A DNA stretch of 7,511 nucleotides from Bacillota bacterium. GTDB lineage: Bacteria > Bacillota > Sulfobacillia > Sulfobacillales > Sulfobacillaceae. Made by a program: the position numbers and the translations under genes. The notes under the pieces were generated by a model. That model saw nothing but the letters and a program-made list of their open reading frames with translations, made no database searches and was not told the origin of the DNA. Location of the stretch: NCBI GenBank assembly GCA_023381095.1, contig JAMCTO010000298.1, forward strand, positions 1 to 7,511, given 5' to 3'. Shown piece by piece: positions 1-5,839 of this stretch; positions within the stretch are counted from its first letter, which is position 1; every line of letters starts with the position of its first letter.

Positions 1-366
1 CCGTACTTGAACTTCCGGGTATTGCCTCAAGAACTTGGCCATTTGCGGCAATACCAAGCTTTTGGCATGTACCGTGCTGGTGGCCACATTAATGGTTCCA
101 GATATCGTCTTTTCCATGTTCAAGGCATTTTTTAGGTCATTAAGTTGTGTGAAAACACTTTGCGAAAACTCCAACAGCAAGATGCCCTGCGGAGTCAAAT
201 GCACCGGACTCAATGATCGGTCAACCAATGTCGTGCCCAGTTGTTGCTCTAGATTTTGCAAGCGTCGTGTTATAGTAGGCTGACTCAAATTCAAACTCTG
301 TCCTGCGCGCGATAAGCTTCCTGAAAATGCGATAGCGCGGAACACTTCCAAGTCTTCAAAATTCAT
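1..366 (-). CDS. LysR-type transcriptional regulator, C-terminus cut by window edge
   Basis: This DNA-binding regulator begins at ATG 366-364 and stays open for 122 codons to base 1, so only the N-terminal part is present. Residues 1-60 form the winged helix-turn-helix of the LysR family: MNFEDLEVFRAIAFSGSLSR opens it, and the helix-turn-helix lies at about residues 18-37 with the typical SLSRAGQSLNLSQPTITRRL pattern. It continues into a linker helix (about 60-88) and the start of the effector-binding domain at residue 89 (GTINVATSTV, then a LP..A.FL..YPEV.V pattern). A ribosome binding site, AGGGAG, sits about 8 nt before the ATG. It is divergent from a 34-residue membrane peptide gene, and the shared intergenic region carries LysR-type dyads, which suggests autoregulation and control of that neighbour. 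The family call is firm. The effector and regulon cannot be told, because the ligand domain is mostly missing. Confidence 0.93.
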   Translation of the reverse strand, partial: MNFEDLEVFRAIAFSGSLSRAGQSLNLSQPTITRRLQNLEQQLGTTLVDRSLSPVHLTPQGILLLEFSQSVFTQLNDLKNALNMEKTISGTINVATSTVHAKSLVLPQMAKFLRQYPEVQVR

Positions 367-388
367 TCAATGCACTCCCTGACTATGT

Positions 389-403
389 ATGCAACTCTCG
401 CAT
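389..403. promoter_or_regulatory. Candidate LysR-type binding site (T-N11-A dyad)
   Basis: ATGC-N7-GCAT is a perfect 4-bp-arm dyad with T at 390 and A at 402, separated by exactly 11 bases, which is the classical LysR box geometry. It lies in the leader of the divergent LysR gene, just downstream of that gene's predicted -10, where occupancy would repress its transcription. The sequence shows the dyad. The assignment to the adjacent regulator is inference from position and family habit. Confidence 0.5.
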
Positions 404-408
404 GACCA

Positions 409-417
409 ATTGTATCA
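409..417 (-). promoter_or_regulatory. Extended -10 promoter of the LysR gene
   Basis: On the minus strand the bases read TGATACAAT, an extended -10 (TGnTAnAAT type). Transcription would start near 402, giving a leader of about 36 nt before the ATG at 366. I see no good -35 hexamer at 16-18 nt, which is tolerated by extended -10 promoters. The element overlaps the -35 of the opposite promoter, so the two polymerases would compete. Confidence 0.45.
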
Positions 418-438
418 CATATTCTATTACCGTATAGT
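410..438 (+). promoter_or_regulatory. Sigma-A-like promoter of the small membrane peptide gene
   Basis: TTGTAT (410-415) and TATAGT (433-438) are separated by 17 bases, a normal vegetative spacing. Transcription would start near 445, about 30 nt before the ATG of the 34-residue ORF at 476. The -10 coincides with the left arm of a 6-bp dyad (433-452), a position suited to regulator control. Confidence 0.5.
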
Positions 439-452
439 CTGCCGATACTATA
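433..452. promoter_or_regulatory. Operator-like dyad over the plus-strand promoter
   Basis: TATAGT (433-438) and ACTATA (447-452) form a perfect inverted repeat with an 8-nt spacer. The left arm is the predicted -10 hexamer of the plus-strand promoter, and the right arm covers its start site. This could be a second contact site for the divergent LysR protein. It does not have strict T-N11-A spacing between its inner bases, so it could also be chance or a site for another regulator. Confidence 0.35.
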
Positions 453-475
453 AGCGAGGAAAAGAAGCTTAAAGT

Positions 476-580
476 ATGGTTATTGAACCCCGTGCGACGC
501 CCGATACCAATCATTGGCCTAAGTGGGCACTAGTTTTTTTTATCATCTTGACGGTTGCGCTGGTCAATTACGCAAAGTGA
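476..580 (+). CDS. Small single-span membrane peptide, 34 residues, function unknown
   Basis: ATG 476 to TGA 580 encodes a 34-residue peptide. Its N-terminal third is polar (MVIEPRATPDTNHWPKW). Residues about 17-30 (WALVFFIILTVALV) form one hydrophobic stretch, and the end is the basic NYAK. This is the layout of a tiny bitopic membrane protein. Upstream is a purine-rich tract (GAGGAAAAGAAG, 456-467); the best match is rather far from the ATG, so the ribosome site is only moderate. A well-spaced promoter precedes it, and it is divergent from a LysR gene. Small accessory subunits of respiratory oxidases and stress peptides have similar size and topology, but no homology is recognised and no function is assigned. 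It could also be a chance ORF; the promoter and topology argue against that. Confidence 0.5.
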   Translation: MVIEPRATPDTNHWPKWALVFFIILTVALVNYAK

Positions 581-611
581 GGCCCATATTCCCATAAAGT
601 TTTTGTGGTAG

Positions 612-755
612 CGGCAAACCTACGGCTTTAGCGCTGCATCGGTGCGGGAGTGGGTCGCTCAACTGCGTCGCACCGGCACGTTGCGGCTGATTTGCTGCCC
701 GGTATGTCTCCCAATAAGTACGAAGAACCCGCCATTTAATTCTTGGGTTGTCTGA
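612..755 (+). pseudogene. Possible transposase helix-turn-helix relic (IS630-like)
   Basis: The stretch is open for 47 codons between a TAG (609) and a TGA (753) with no convincing start codon. Its first part reads RQTYGFSAASVREWVAQLRR followed by TGTLRL, a pattern like the N-terminal helix-turn-helix of IS630-type transposases (YGVS..SV..W...LR.TG). A CCPVC motif follows at about codons 31-35. There is no catalytic domain and no ribosome site, so if the resemblance is real this is a decayed fragment. The rest of 581-821 holds no supported gene. A GC-rich imperfect hairpin (ACCCGCCC against GGGGTGGGT, near 754-779) precedes the next small ORF but lacks a T run. Low confidence: the match is by eye over about 25 residues. 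Confidence 0.3.
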
Positions 756-821
756 CCCGCCCGTTCCGGTGGGGTGGGTGAATTCTTGTTTGCGATCTCT
801 CGCCGTGAGGAGGGCCGCCTG

Positions 822-923
822 ATGACCCGTCATTTCCGCCAACACCACCGGGTGACGCATCGGCGCTGGCAGAGGTGCCGCCTGCGTAGGCTGAGCCCCA
901 TCTGGTTTTGGATGGATCTCTAA
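822..923 (+). CDS. Small arginine/histidine-rich peptide, 33 residues, unknown
   Basis: ATG 822 to TAA 923 encodes 33 residues. The first 23 are dominated by Arg and His (MTRHFRQHHRVTHRRWQRCR), and the tail is aromatic (SPIWFWMDL). The reason to believe in translation is the strong Shine-Dalgarno GAGGAGGG at 807-814, 7 nt before the ATG. The next small ORF starts 9 nt after its stop, in the same frame, so the two may be coupled or may once have been a single gene. No homologue is recognised. The strongly basic composition would fit a nucleic-acid-binding or phage-type accessory peptide, but that is inference. A chance ORF in GC-rich accessory DNA remains possible. Confidence 0.4.
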   Translation: MTRHFRQHHRVTHRRWQRCRLRRLSPIWFWMDL

Positions 924-932
924 CCGCAACAG

Positions 933-1079
933 GTGGATACCCATACCTCGTCGCATTTGTTGGGCAAGAAACGGAAAGATGATCGGCGCCGGGAAGAACG
1001 CCGCTTTCGCCAGCGAGTGCGCCGTGCGTTGACTCACGGTAAGCCTCTGCCCCGTTATCGGCATGATTGGGCCGATTAA
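933..1079 (+). CDS. Small highly charged protein, about 48 residues, unknown
   Basis: A GTG at 933 opens a 48-residue frame ending at TAA 1079. The middle is densely charged (GKKRKDDRRREERRFRQRVR), and the end is LPRYRHDWAD. This composition is more protein-like than the antisense frame over the same DNA. No strong ribosome site precedes the GTG. Initiation could be by coupling to the 33-residue ORF that ends 9 nt earlier, or at an internal TTG (957 or 960). The following gene starts 21 nt downstream with its own AGGAGG site, which overlaps the end of this ORF's 3' flank, so the three look like one transcription unit. I do not recognise the family. Such short charged ORFs are common in phage and plasmid early regions. 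Confidence 0.4.
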   Translation: MDTHTSSHLLGKKRKDDRRREERRFRQRVRRALTHGKPLPRYRHDWAD

Positions 1080-1100
1080 GAGGAGGAAGGAAACGCATTG

Positions 1101-1433
1101 ATGACTGTCGGCACTTTACGCGCGATGCTTGAGGGTCTTCCAGAAGACATGGCGGTGGTAGCCCATTCCGGCAATTTTGAGTTGAATGAGGCCATCCTCA
1201 GCGCCACCGCACGCGTCACGATGATGACGGAAGTTCTCGAATCCTTCCGGGATGCGTTTGACGGGACGGACTACAGTCAAAAAGTCTGGCACTATCGGCT
1301 GCGGCCGAATACCACTCAACAATCCGTCTTGTTCATTACACCACTCGAGAAAGCGAGGACTCTTGATGACTCACGCACTGAAATGCTGGCCGCAATATTT
1401 TCAGACCATTGTGAGCTGCGCCAAAACGTATGA
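1101..1433 (+). CDS. Hypothetical phage/plasmid-type protein, 110 residues
   Basis: ATG 1101 (or TTG 1098 just before it) to TGA 1433, preceded by AGGAGGAAGG at 1081-1090. The N-terminus MTVGTLRAMLEGLPEDMAVV follows a pattern I associate with small proteins of mobile elements (T.G.L...L..LP.D..V), often encoded next to phage accessory genes. Residues up to about 85 (ending QQSVLFI) look like a compact folded domain. The last 25-30 residues are merely the out-of-frame reading of the next gene, whose ATG lies 68 nt inside this ORF. The original stop may therefore have been lost by an indel near 1345-1365. It sits between small basic ORFs and a DUF3850-type gene, a typical accessory gene string. 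No biochemical function can be assigned. Confidence 0.6.
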   Translation: MTVGTLRAMLEGLPEDMAVVAHSGNFELNEAILSATARVTMMTEVLESFRDAFDGTDYSQKVWHYRLRPNTTQQSVLFITPLEKARTLDDSRTEMLAAIFSDHCELRQNV

Positions 1434-1514
1434 GCTGCGCCGTGAGGATGACCGCATCTACCGAGCCCAGGGATATTTTCAGACCATTGTGAGCTGCGCC
1501 GTGAGGATGACCGC
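1395..1514 (+). repeat. Imperfect direct duplication with a 19-bp slippage deletion
   Basis: A 28-bp block (1395-1422) recurs exactly at 1473-1500, an offset of 78 bases. A 25-bp block (1431-1455) recurs exactly at 1490-1514, an offset of 59. The 11-mer TGAGCTGCGCC occurs three times, at 1412, 1431 and 1490. The second copy (1473-1514, 42 bp) is therefore the 61-bp segment 1395-1455 with 19 bp removed between two of these 11-mers, as expected for replication slippage. The duplication is what breaks the DUF3850-type gene. Confidence 0.93.
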
Positions 1515-1538
1515 CATTTTAGCAGCGGGACGGGTGAA

Positions 1539-1556
1539 AGGACATTGGAGTGTCCT
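1539..1556. repeat. Short perfect hairpin, 6-bp arms
   Basis: AGGACA (1539-1544) and TGTCCT (1551-1556) pair perfectly around a 6-nt loop. No T run follows on either strand, so it is not a canonical intrinsic terminator. It lies just 3' of the duplicated segment and inside the 3' part of the broken ORF. It may be the scar of an element end or may be incidental. Confidence 0.4.
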
Positions 1557-1611
1557 CCGATCGAGCACAGCCTACCCCTCCCCACCGAAGGGGCTCTGAC
1601 GGCGACGGTCG

Positions 1612-1791
1612 CTATGCACTGTAGCGTTCCTCAGGCGAGGCCCGAGTCCGTTGAAACCGAACGACGCCACAGATCGGGCAGAGGGTGACATCCCGTCCGA
1701 GCAGTTGGGACAGGAGATCGACGGCAGACATGACCAGGATGGGCGGCGGGATCGTCTGAGTGAGCCGTTGACACGCCTTCAAGCCGGATCC
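1612..1791 (-). pseudogene. Orphan protein tail with CPICG motif, possible transposase remnant
   Basis: On the minus strand a frame opens after a TAA at 1794-1792 and closes at TAG 1614-1612, 59 codons with no good start (only a TTG at 1782-1780 and no ribosome site). It includes ACQRLTQTIPPPILVMSAVD, then LLSQLLGRDVTLCPICG, then VVRFQRTRASPEERYSA. The late C-x-x-C motif before a basic end resembles the zinc-binding tail of some transposases, for example IS91-like proteins. I see only one CxxC pair, so a full zinc site is not shown. It lies next to IS-like tandem repeats and a decayed phage-type gene, which supports a mobile-element origin. It could also be a tiny unrelated ORF. The stretch 1600-1790 contains nothing else I can support. 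Confidence 0.35.
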
Positions 1792-1813
1792 TTAAGTCTA
1801 AACCCGGCTTGAA
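1778..1813. repeat. Inverted repeat with 10-bp perfect arms downstream of lipB
   Basis: TTCAAGCCGG (1778-1787) and CCGGCTTGAA (1804-1813) are perfect complements around a 16-nt loop. It lies about 35 nt past the lipB stop on the minus strand, where an operon terminator would be expected. No T run follows on the minus strand (the next bases are GGCGTG), so it is not a standard intrinsic terminator. Its right arm is part of the 20-bp tandem repeats, so it is more likely part of an element end. Confidence 0.6.
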
Positions 1814-1850
1814 AAGTCTGGAGTCGACTTGAAAAGTCTAAAGTCGGTTA
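1793..1850 (+). repeat. Three 20-bp tandem repeats abutting the lipB stop; IS-end-like
   Basis: Units at 1793-1812, 1813-1832 and 1833-1850 share the core AAGTCTRRA and, in the first two, a CTTGA end (CCGGCTTGA and TCGACTTGA). The third unit decays exactly into the lipB stop codon (TTA at 1848-1850 on the plus strand). Short multiple repeats spaced about one helical double-turn and containing TTGAAAA-type cores are known at the ends of IS21-family elements, where they bind the transposase. No IstA or IstB gene is present here, so the IS21 link is inference. Confidence 0.6.
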
Positions 1851-2549
1851 CCCAACTCGGCTGACTTCAAGGGCGGTTTCCAACTGCTGATAGGATTTTT
1901 TCGCCCACGATAGTTCCAATACCTCACCCAATGCGGTCTGAACAACTGGTTTGACTTGGTCTAACGTAGGCTGTTGTCCCAATTGGGCAGCCATCGAAGT
2001 CACCCCTTTGTCCCGAATTCCACAGGGAATGATGCCAGCAAAGTGGCGCATGTTAGGGTCGACGTTCAAAGCGAACCCATGTTGGGTAATTGATTGACTC
2101 GCTTTCACGCCGATCGCGGCAATTTTTTCTTGCCCCACCCATACTCCGGTATGCGGCGGCATCTGGCTGGCTTCGATGTGAAATTCCGCCAGCGCCTTGA
2201 TGATGGCTTCTTCCAACATCCGCAAGTACCGATGCAAGTCATTGTGATACCAGGTAAGATGCAAAATGGGATACCCCACTAATTGCCCGGGCCCGTGATA
2301 GGTGATGTCGCCACCGCGGTCCACTTCCACCAACTCGATACCCTCCTGAGCCAAATGCTCAAAGTTCCACACTAAATTGGTAAACTGGCCGTGTGCCGCC
2401 CTTCCCAGGGTATAAACCGGCAGGTGCTCCACCAAAAGTACTGTGTCAGGGATACGCTCGGCCAAAACCGCTGCGCTAACTCGACGCTGTAAGTCCCACG
2501 TCGGTCGGTAGGCCATTTCCCCCACATCCACAATCCAAGCCTCGCGCAT
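1848..2549 (-). CDS. lipB: Octanoyl-[acyl carrier protein]:protein octanoyltransferase LipB
   Basis: LipB moves octanoate from octanoyl-ACP to the lipoyl-domain lysine of 2-oxoacid dehydrogenases in the cytoplasm, the first step of lipoate synthesis. The 233-residue product has the usual family length. It carries the signature RGGDITYHGPGQ at residues 78-89, the catalytic lysine K142 in EKIAAIGVK, and the catalytic cysteine C176 in IIPCGI, with QHGFALNV between them. These are the thioacyl-transfer Lys/Cys pair known for the family. The ATG at 2549 lies 5 nt after the lipA stop, with a G-rich site overlapping the end of lipA, so translation is probably coupled. It is the last gene of the operon. 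Its stop codon is the exact border of IS-like tandem repeats, so the final codons (SRVG) may have been altered by that junction. Function is secure. Confidence 0.96.
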   Translation of the reverse strand: MREAWIVDVGEMAYRPTWDLQRRVSAAVLAERIPDTVLLVEHLPVYTLGRAAHGQFTNLVWNFEHLAQEGIELVEVDRGGDITYHGPGQLVGYPILHLTWYHNDLHRYLRMLEEAIIKALAEFHIEASQMPPHTGVWVGQEKIAAIGVKASQSITQHGFALNVDPNMRHFAGIIPCGIRDKGVTSMAAQLGQQPTLDQVKPVVQTALGEVLELSWAKKSYQQLETALEVSRVG

Positions 2550-2554
2550 CTAGA

Positions 2555-3460
2555 CTACCCCCCGACCGATGCCGGAACCTGAGATGCCGCATGGTAGGAA
2601 CTACGTACCAAAGGACCTGATTCCACATGCAAAAATCCGAGCTCCTCAGCTTCCGTTTTGATTTCTAAAAACTCTTCGGGTGTGTAAAATTTCTCTACAG
2701 GAAGATGCTTTTGATCCGGACGCAAGTACTGCCCCACGGTTAAGACATCGATATGATGAGCCCGCATATCAACCAACACTTGATGTATTTCTTCACGGGT
2801 TTCTCCCAGTCCCACCATAATCCCAGACTTGGTGACAATAGTCGGATCCTGAGCCCTTACCCGCTGCAATAACTCCAAAGTTCTTTCATAACGAGCCTTG
2901 GGCCGTACGCGACGATAGAGCCGAGGCACCGTTTCGGTATTGTGGTTGTAAATATCAGGTCGTGCCGTTGTTACCGCCGCTACCGCATCCCAATTGCCGA
3001 GAAAATCCGGTGTCAGAACTTCGATCCCACACCCCGGAACGGTACGCCGAATTTCCTCAATGGTGCGGGAAAAAATCTCAGCACCACCATCTTTTAGATC
3101 GTCGCGGGTTACTGAGGTAATTACCACATGGTTCAATCCCATGGTTTTAACCGTCTCCGCCACCCGAAACGGTTCTTCACGATCTAAGTGGGTGGGCCGT
3201 CCAGTGGTAATTGCGCAAAAACCGCAATTTCGAGTACAGATGTCACCTAGGATAAGAAAGGTGGCGGTCCTAGATTCCCAACACTCAAAAATATTGGGAC
3301 AGAGCGCTTCTTCACAAACGGTGTGCAGCGTTTGTGAGCGCATCAGATTTTTTAATTCGGTGTAGTTTGCCCCTTGAGTAAGACGAATCTTTAACCAAGG
3401 CGGCAAATTTTGTTTTCGCGGCTCGCTGCGCTCCGTGTGAAGAATTGGTAGAGACTCCAT
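2555..3460 (-). CDS. lipA: Lipoyl synthase LipA (radical SAM)
   Basis: LipA inserts two sulfur atoms into the octanoyl chain bound to the lipoyl domain, using radical SAM chemistry and a sacrificial auxiliary iron-sulfur cluster. The 301-residue protein has all the hallmarks. The auxiliary cluster cysteines are C49, C54 and C60 ([12 protein letters not shown]). The radical SAM CxxxCxxC is C75, C79 and C82 (ICTRNCGFC). The C-terminal RSSYHA motif (286-291) contains the serine that ligates the auxiliary cluster. Start ATG 3460 has AGGAG 8 nt upstream. It lies 41 nt after the E2 gene and 5 nt before lipB, so the gene for the lipoylated protein is followed directly by the genes that lipoylate it. 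No missing residues or frameshifts are seen. Confidence 0.97.
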   Translation of the reverse strand: MESLPILHTERSEPRKQNLPPWLKIRLTQGANYTELKNLMRSQTLHTVCEEALCPNIFECWESRTATFLILGDICTRNCGFCAITTGRPTHLDREEPFRVAETVKTMGLNHVVITSVTRDDLKDGGAEIFSRTIEEIRRTVPGCGIEVLTPDFLGNWDAVAAVTTARPDIYNHNTETVPRLYRRVRPKARYERTLELLQRVRAQDPTIVTKSGIMVGLGETREEIHQVLVDMRAHHIDVLTVGQYLRPDQKHLPVEKFYTPEEFLEIKTEAEELGFLHVESGPLVRSSYHAASQVPASVGG

Positions 3461-3501
3461 TCTTAAGACTCCTTTCAGCCGAACAACCCAACCACGCTTG
3501 T

Positions 3502-4800
3502 TTAATATATCGAGGTTTGCGGGGTCAGAGACTCCAGATGCTTTTTGATGGCGCCGACAAATTGACCAGCTTCTGCTCCGTCCACTACACGATGGTCAAA
3601 CGAAAGGCAGATGTTAACCATGGAGCGGATCGCGATCATATCTCCCACCACAACCGGACGCTTTATGATCGACTCCATAGTTACAATAGCGACTTCGGGA
3701 GCGTTGATGATGGGGTATGTCAACACTGTGCCCACTGCTCCCGTGTTGTCCACGGTAAAGGTGCCGCCTGTCAAATCGTCCATCGTAAGACGACCCGTAC
3801 GCGCACGCTTAACCAAGTCTTGACTTGCTTTAGCCAGCCCCACAATGTTCTTTTGGTCTGCATCCTTGATTACCGGAACGATTAAACCGCGATCCGTAGC
3901 GGCCGCCATCCCAATATTAATGCGCTTTTTCATCACAATGCTATCGCCGTTCCACTGAGCATTGATGATAGGGACTGCGCGCAATGCTTCGACAACCGCC
4001 CTTAACATAAACGGCATGTATGTCAAACTAACCCCTTCGCGAGTCTTGAACTCATCTTTCAAGCGCTCCCTAAGTGCCACCAATCCCGTTACGTCCGCTT
4101 CCACCATCAGCCAAGCATGGGGCACGGTTTGTTTCGAACGGACCATGCGTTCGGCAATCACCTTGCGCACATTGGTGACCGGAACCAAAGTATCCGCATC
4201 CTCTACGACGGCGGCCGCTCCAGCGATGGCTGCGAGATCCGACGGAGCAGCTTGTTGAGCCGTTTGAGGCGGGCTCACTTCAGAGGTGACCGTAACCATT
4301 TCCGATTTTTCCGGGCCATGCTCGGCCGCTGCCAGAATATCGTTTCGGGTCACGCGTCCCCCGGCACCCGTGCCCTGAACAGCTGCTGGATTAATCCCGG
4401 TTTCTTGCGCCAGACGGCGCACCGCCGGAGAATACCTGCCCCGGAGCGCGTTGTCCAATGCCGCGGGCTGGTCTGGCACAGGCGCTGCGTTACCGACGTC
4501 GACTGCCGCCACTGCTGACGCAGAGGCAGCCTCAGAGGCTTCATCAGTTGGCGCATCCTCGCCCTCCACCGCAATCTCACAAATGGGGGTGTCAATGGCC
4601 ACTGTGGTACCCTCTTCGACTAAAATTTTGGACATTGTCCCCGCAACTGGCGATGGCACTTCAGCATTCACCTTGTCGGTTAATACCTCAAGCAATGACT
4701 CATATTTCTCGACCGTGTCTCCAACTTTTTTCAACCATTGGCCAATTGTGCCTTCAGTGACCGATTCTCCCAATTGGGGCATTCGTACTGTTTCCGCCAT
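3502..4800 (-). CDS. bkdB: Branched-chain 2-oxoacid dehydrogenase E2 (lipoamide acyltransferase)
   Basis: This is the core subunit that takes the acyl group from E1 onto its lipoyl arm and transfers it to CoA. It has three parts. The N-terminal lipoyl domain (1-78) carries lipoyl lysine K43 in [10 protein letters not shown]. The peripheral-subunit-binding domain is at about 122-158 ([15 protein letters not shown]...). The catalytic domain (about 205-432) contains the active-site motif SFDHRVVDG (H403, D407). Ala/Pro-rich linkers separate the parts. The NTGAVGTV segment, ESIIKRPVV and the C-terminal [11 protein letters not shown] resemble Bacillus BkdB more than pyruvate-type E2, which is why I assign the branched-chain class. 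ATG 4800 follows an excellent GGAGGAGGGA site 5 nt away, with only 25 nt to the E1 beta gene. A pyruvate or acetoin substrate is less likely but not excluded. Confidence 0.9.
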   Translation of the reverse strand: MAETVRMPQLGESVTEGTIGQWLKKVGDTVEKYESLLEVLTDKVNAEVPSPVAGTMSKILVEEGTTVAIDTPICEIAVEGEDAPTDEASEAASASAVAAVDVGNAAPVPDQPAALDNALRGRYSPAVRRLAQETGINPAAVQGTGAGGRVTRNDILAAAEHGPEKSEMVTVTSEVSPPQTAQQAAPSDLAAIAGAAAVVEDADTLVPVTNVRKVIAERMVRSKQTVPHAWLMVEADVTGLVALRERLKDEFKTREGVSLTYMPFMLRAVVEALRAVPIINAQWNGDSIVMKKRINIGMAAATDRGLIVPVIKDADQKNIVGLAKASQDLVKRARTGRLTMDDLTGGTFTVDNTGAVGTVLTYPIINAPEVAIVTMESIIKRPVVVGDMIAIRSMVNICLSFDHRVVDGAEAGQFVGAIKKHLESLTPQTSIY

Positions 4801-4825
4801 GCCTATCCCTCCTCCGTTCCGTCGC

Positions 4826-5809
4826 TTAAAACTTCGCTAAGTTACGAGATGCCTCGGCAATTTTATCCGGGGTAACCATAAACGCGTGCTCTAAGGGCGG
4901 ACTATATGGCATGGCCGGAACGTCCGGTCCCGCCAGGCGCACTATGGGAGCATCCAGATAAAACAAGGCGTGCTCGGCAATCAATGCACTGACTTCGCCT
5001 CCGATACCGCCAGTCAAATTGTCTTCGTGCACTATCAAAACCTTGCCGGTTTTCTTAGCGGTTTCTAAAATCGCTTCCCCATCCAAGGGGCGAATCGAGC
5101 GCAGATCCAAAATCTCTACCGAAATTCCTTCTTTTTCTAGAGTCTCGGCTGCACGCTGAGCATAACTCACCATAAGACCGTAGGTAATAATCGAGAGATC
5201 GTTGCCCTGACGTTTCACGTCAGCTTTACCAATCGGAATGAGATAACGTTCATCAGGAACCTCGCCCTTTAATGAACGGTAAGCGGCCTTATGTTCAAAG
5301 TACAGCACCGGATCCTCGTCTTGGATAGCCGATGCCAATAACCCTTTAGCATCATATGGTGTTCCGGGAATCACGACTTTGAGTCCGGGAACGTGGGCAA
5401 ATAGCGCCTCGACGCTTTGGGAATGATAGAGGGCGCCATGGACGCCACCGCCAAAAGGTGCCCGGATGACCAGAGGAACCCCAAAATCTCCATTAGATCG
5501 ATACCGTATGCGAGCAGCCTCTTGCACGATTTGGTTGATGGCAGGGAAAATAAAATCGGCGAACTCAATTTCCGGCACCGGCCGCAATCCGTTGATAGCC
5601 GCTCCAATCGCAGTACCGACAATGGCGGCTTCAGCCAATGGGGAGTCAATCACACGGTCTTCCCCGAACTCCGCTTGCAACCCTTCGGTGACCCGAAACA
5701 CCCCACCTCGCACTCCAACATCTTCTCCATAAATAATCATGCGATCGTCGCGGCGCAATTCCTGACGAAGCGTTTCGCGAATCGCTTCAAGATAGGTCAT
5801 TACTGCCAT
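4826..5809 (-). CDS. bkdAB: Branched-chain 2-oxoacid dehydrogenase E1 beta subunit
   Basis: E1 beta pairs with E1 alpha to form the thiamine-diphosphate decarboxylase heterotetramer. The 327-residue length is typical. Visible family features are GEDVG at 28-32, DSPLAEAAIVG (55-65, with the conserved glutamate E60 that activates the thiamine ring), EFADFIFPAINQIVQEAA at 82-99, GGGVHGALYHSQS (120-132, with H129) and PYDAKGLL (151-158). The C-terminal half is the transketolase C-domain (TGKVLIVHED, and RLAGPDVPAMPYSPPLE at the end). The wording is close to Bacillus BkdAB. ATG 5809 has a modest GGGGA site; the second Met at codon 4 is an alternative start. It is separated from E1 alpha by 104 nt of structured sequence and is followed 25 nt later by E2. 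Confidence 0.93.
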   Translation of the reverse strand: MAVMTYLEAIRETLRQELRRDDRMIIYGEDVGVRGGVFRVTEGLQAEFGEDRVIDSPLAEAAIVGTAIGAAINGLRPVPEIEFADFIFPAINQIVQEAARIRYRSNGDFGVPLVIRAPFGGGVHGALYHSQSVEALFAHVPGLKVVIPGTPYDAKGLLASAIQDEDPVLYFEHKAAYRSLKGEVPDERYLIPIGKADVKRQGNDLSIITYGLMVSYAQRAAETLEKEGISVEILDLRSIRPLDGEAILETAKKTGKVLIVHEDNLTGGIGGEVSALIAEHALFYLDAPIVRLAGPDVPAMPYSPPLEHAFMVTPDKIAEASRNLAKF

Positions 5810-5839
5810 TAGTGTCCCCGGCCTTCAGGCTTTAGGTGG

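Larger units (their letters stand above)
1366..1599 (+). pseudogene. DUF3850 (ASCH-superfamily) gene, broken by internal duplication
   Basis: ATG 1366, with GAGGA 6 nt upstream, opens MTHALKCWPQYFQTIVSCAK followed by TYELRREDDR. This matches the start of DUF3850 proteins (H.LK.WP.YF..I.SG.KT.E.R..DR), a phage- and plasmid-associated branch of the ASCH RNA-binding-like fold. After residue 36 the reading runs into a second, in-frame copy of YFQTIVSCA and then drifts into unrelated sequence (VRMTAILAAGRV...), ending at TGA 1599. The expected core after DR (a VGD..LREW-type segment) is absent, so the domain cannot fold normally. The nearly invariant glycine after Ser is Cys in both copies, so that change predates the duplication. 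I call it a pseudogene; the family call rests on about 30 residues. Confidence 0.65.

Noticed and set aside
35..283. Plus-strand ORF of 82 codons at the left edge
   Set aside because: It is the antisense of the LysR coding sequence, which has clear family motifs; the Cys-rich product is not protein-like.
564..1064. Long minus-strand open frame opposite the small ORFs
   Set aside because: Its product is low in recognisable structure, rich in Pro, Ala and Arg, has no ribosome site, and lies antisense to frames with strong Shine-Dalgarno sites. I treat it as a shadow of GC-rich DNA.
1252..1365. Upstream extension of the DUF3850-type frame
   Set aside because: The extra 38 codons are an out-of-frame reading of the 110-residue ORF. 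The ATG at 1366 has a good ribosome site and the family's N-terminus.
1395..1514. Direct repeats as a CRISPR array
   Set aside because: Only two copies exist, offsets differ (78 and 59), and the pattern is explained by duplication with an 11-bp slippage inside a coding sequence.
1778..1813. Intrinsic terminator for the lip operon
   Set aside because: The stem is good but there is no T run after it on the minus strand and the loop is long; reported only as an inverted repeat.
3962..4760. Several plus-strand ORFs opposite the E2 gene
   Set aside because: They are antisense readings of a strongly supported E2 coding sequence and show no motifs or ribosome sites.
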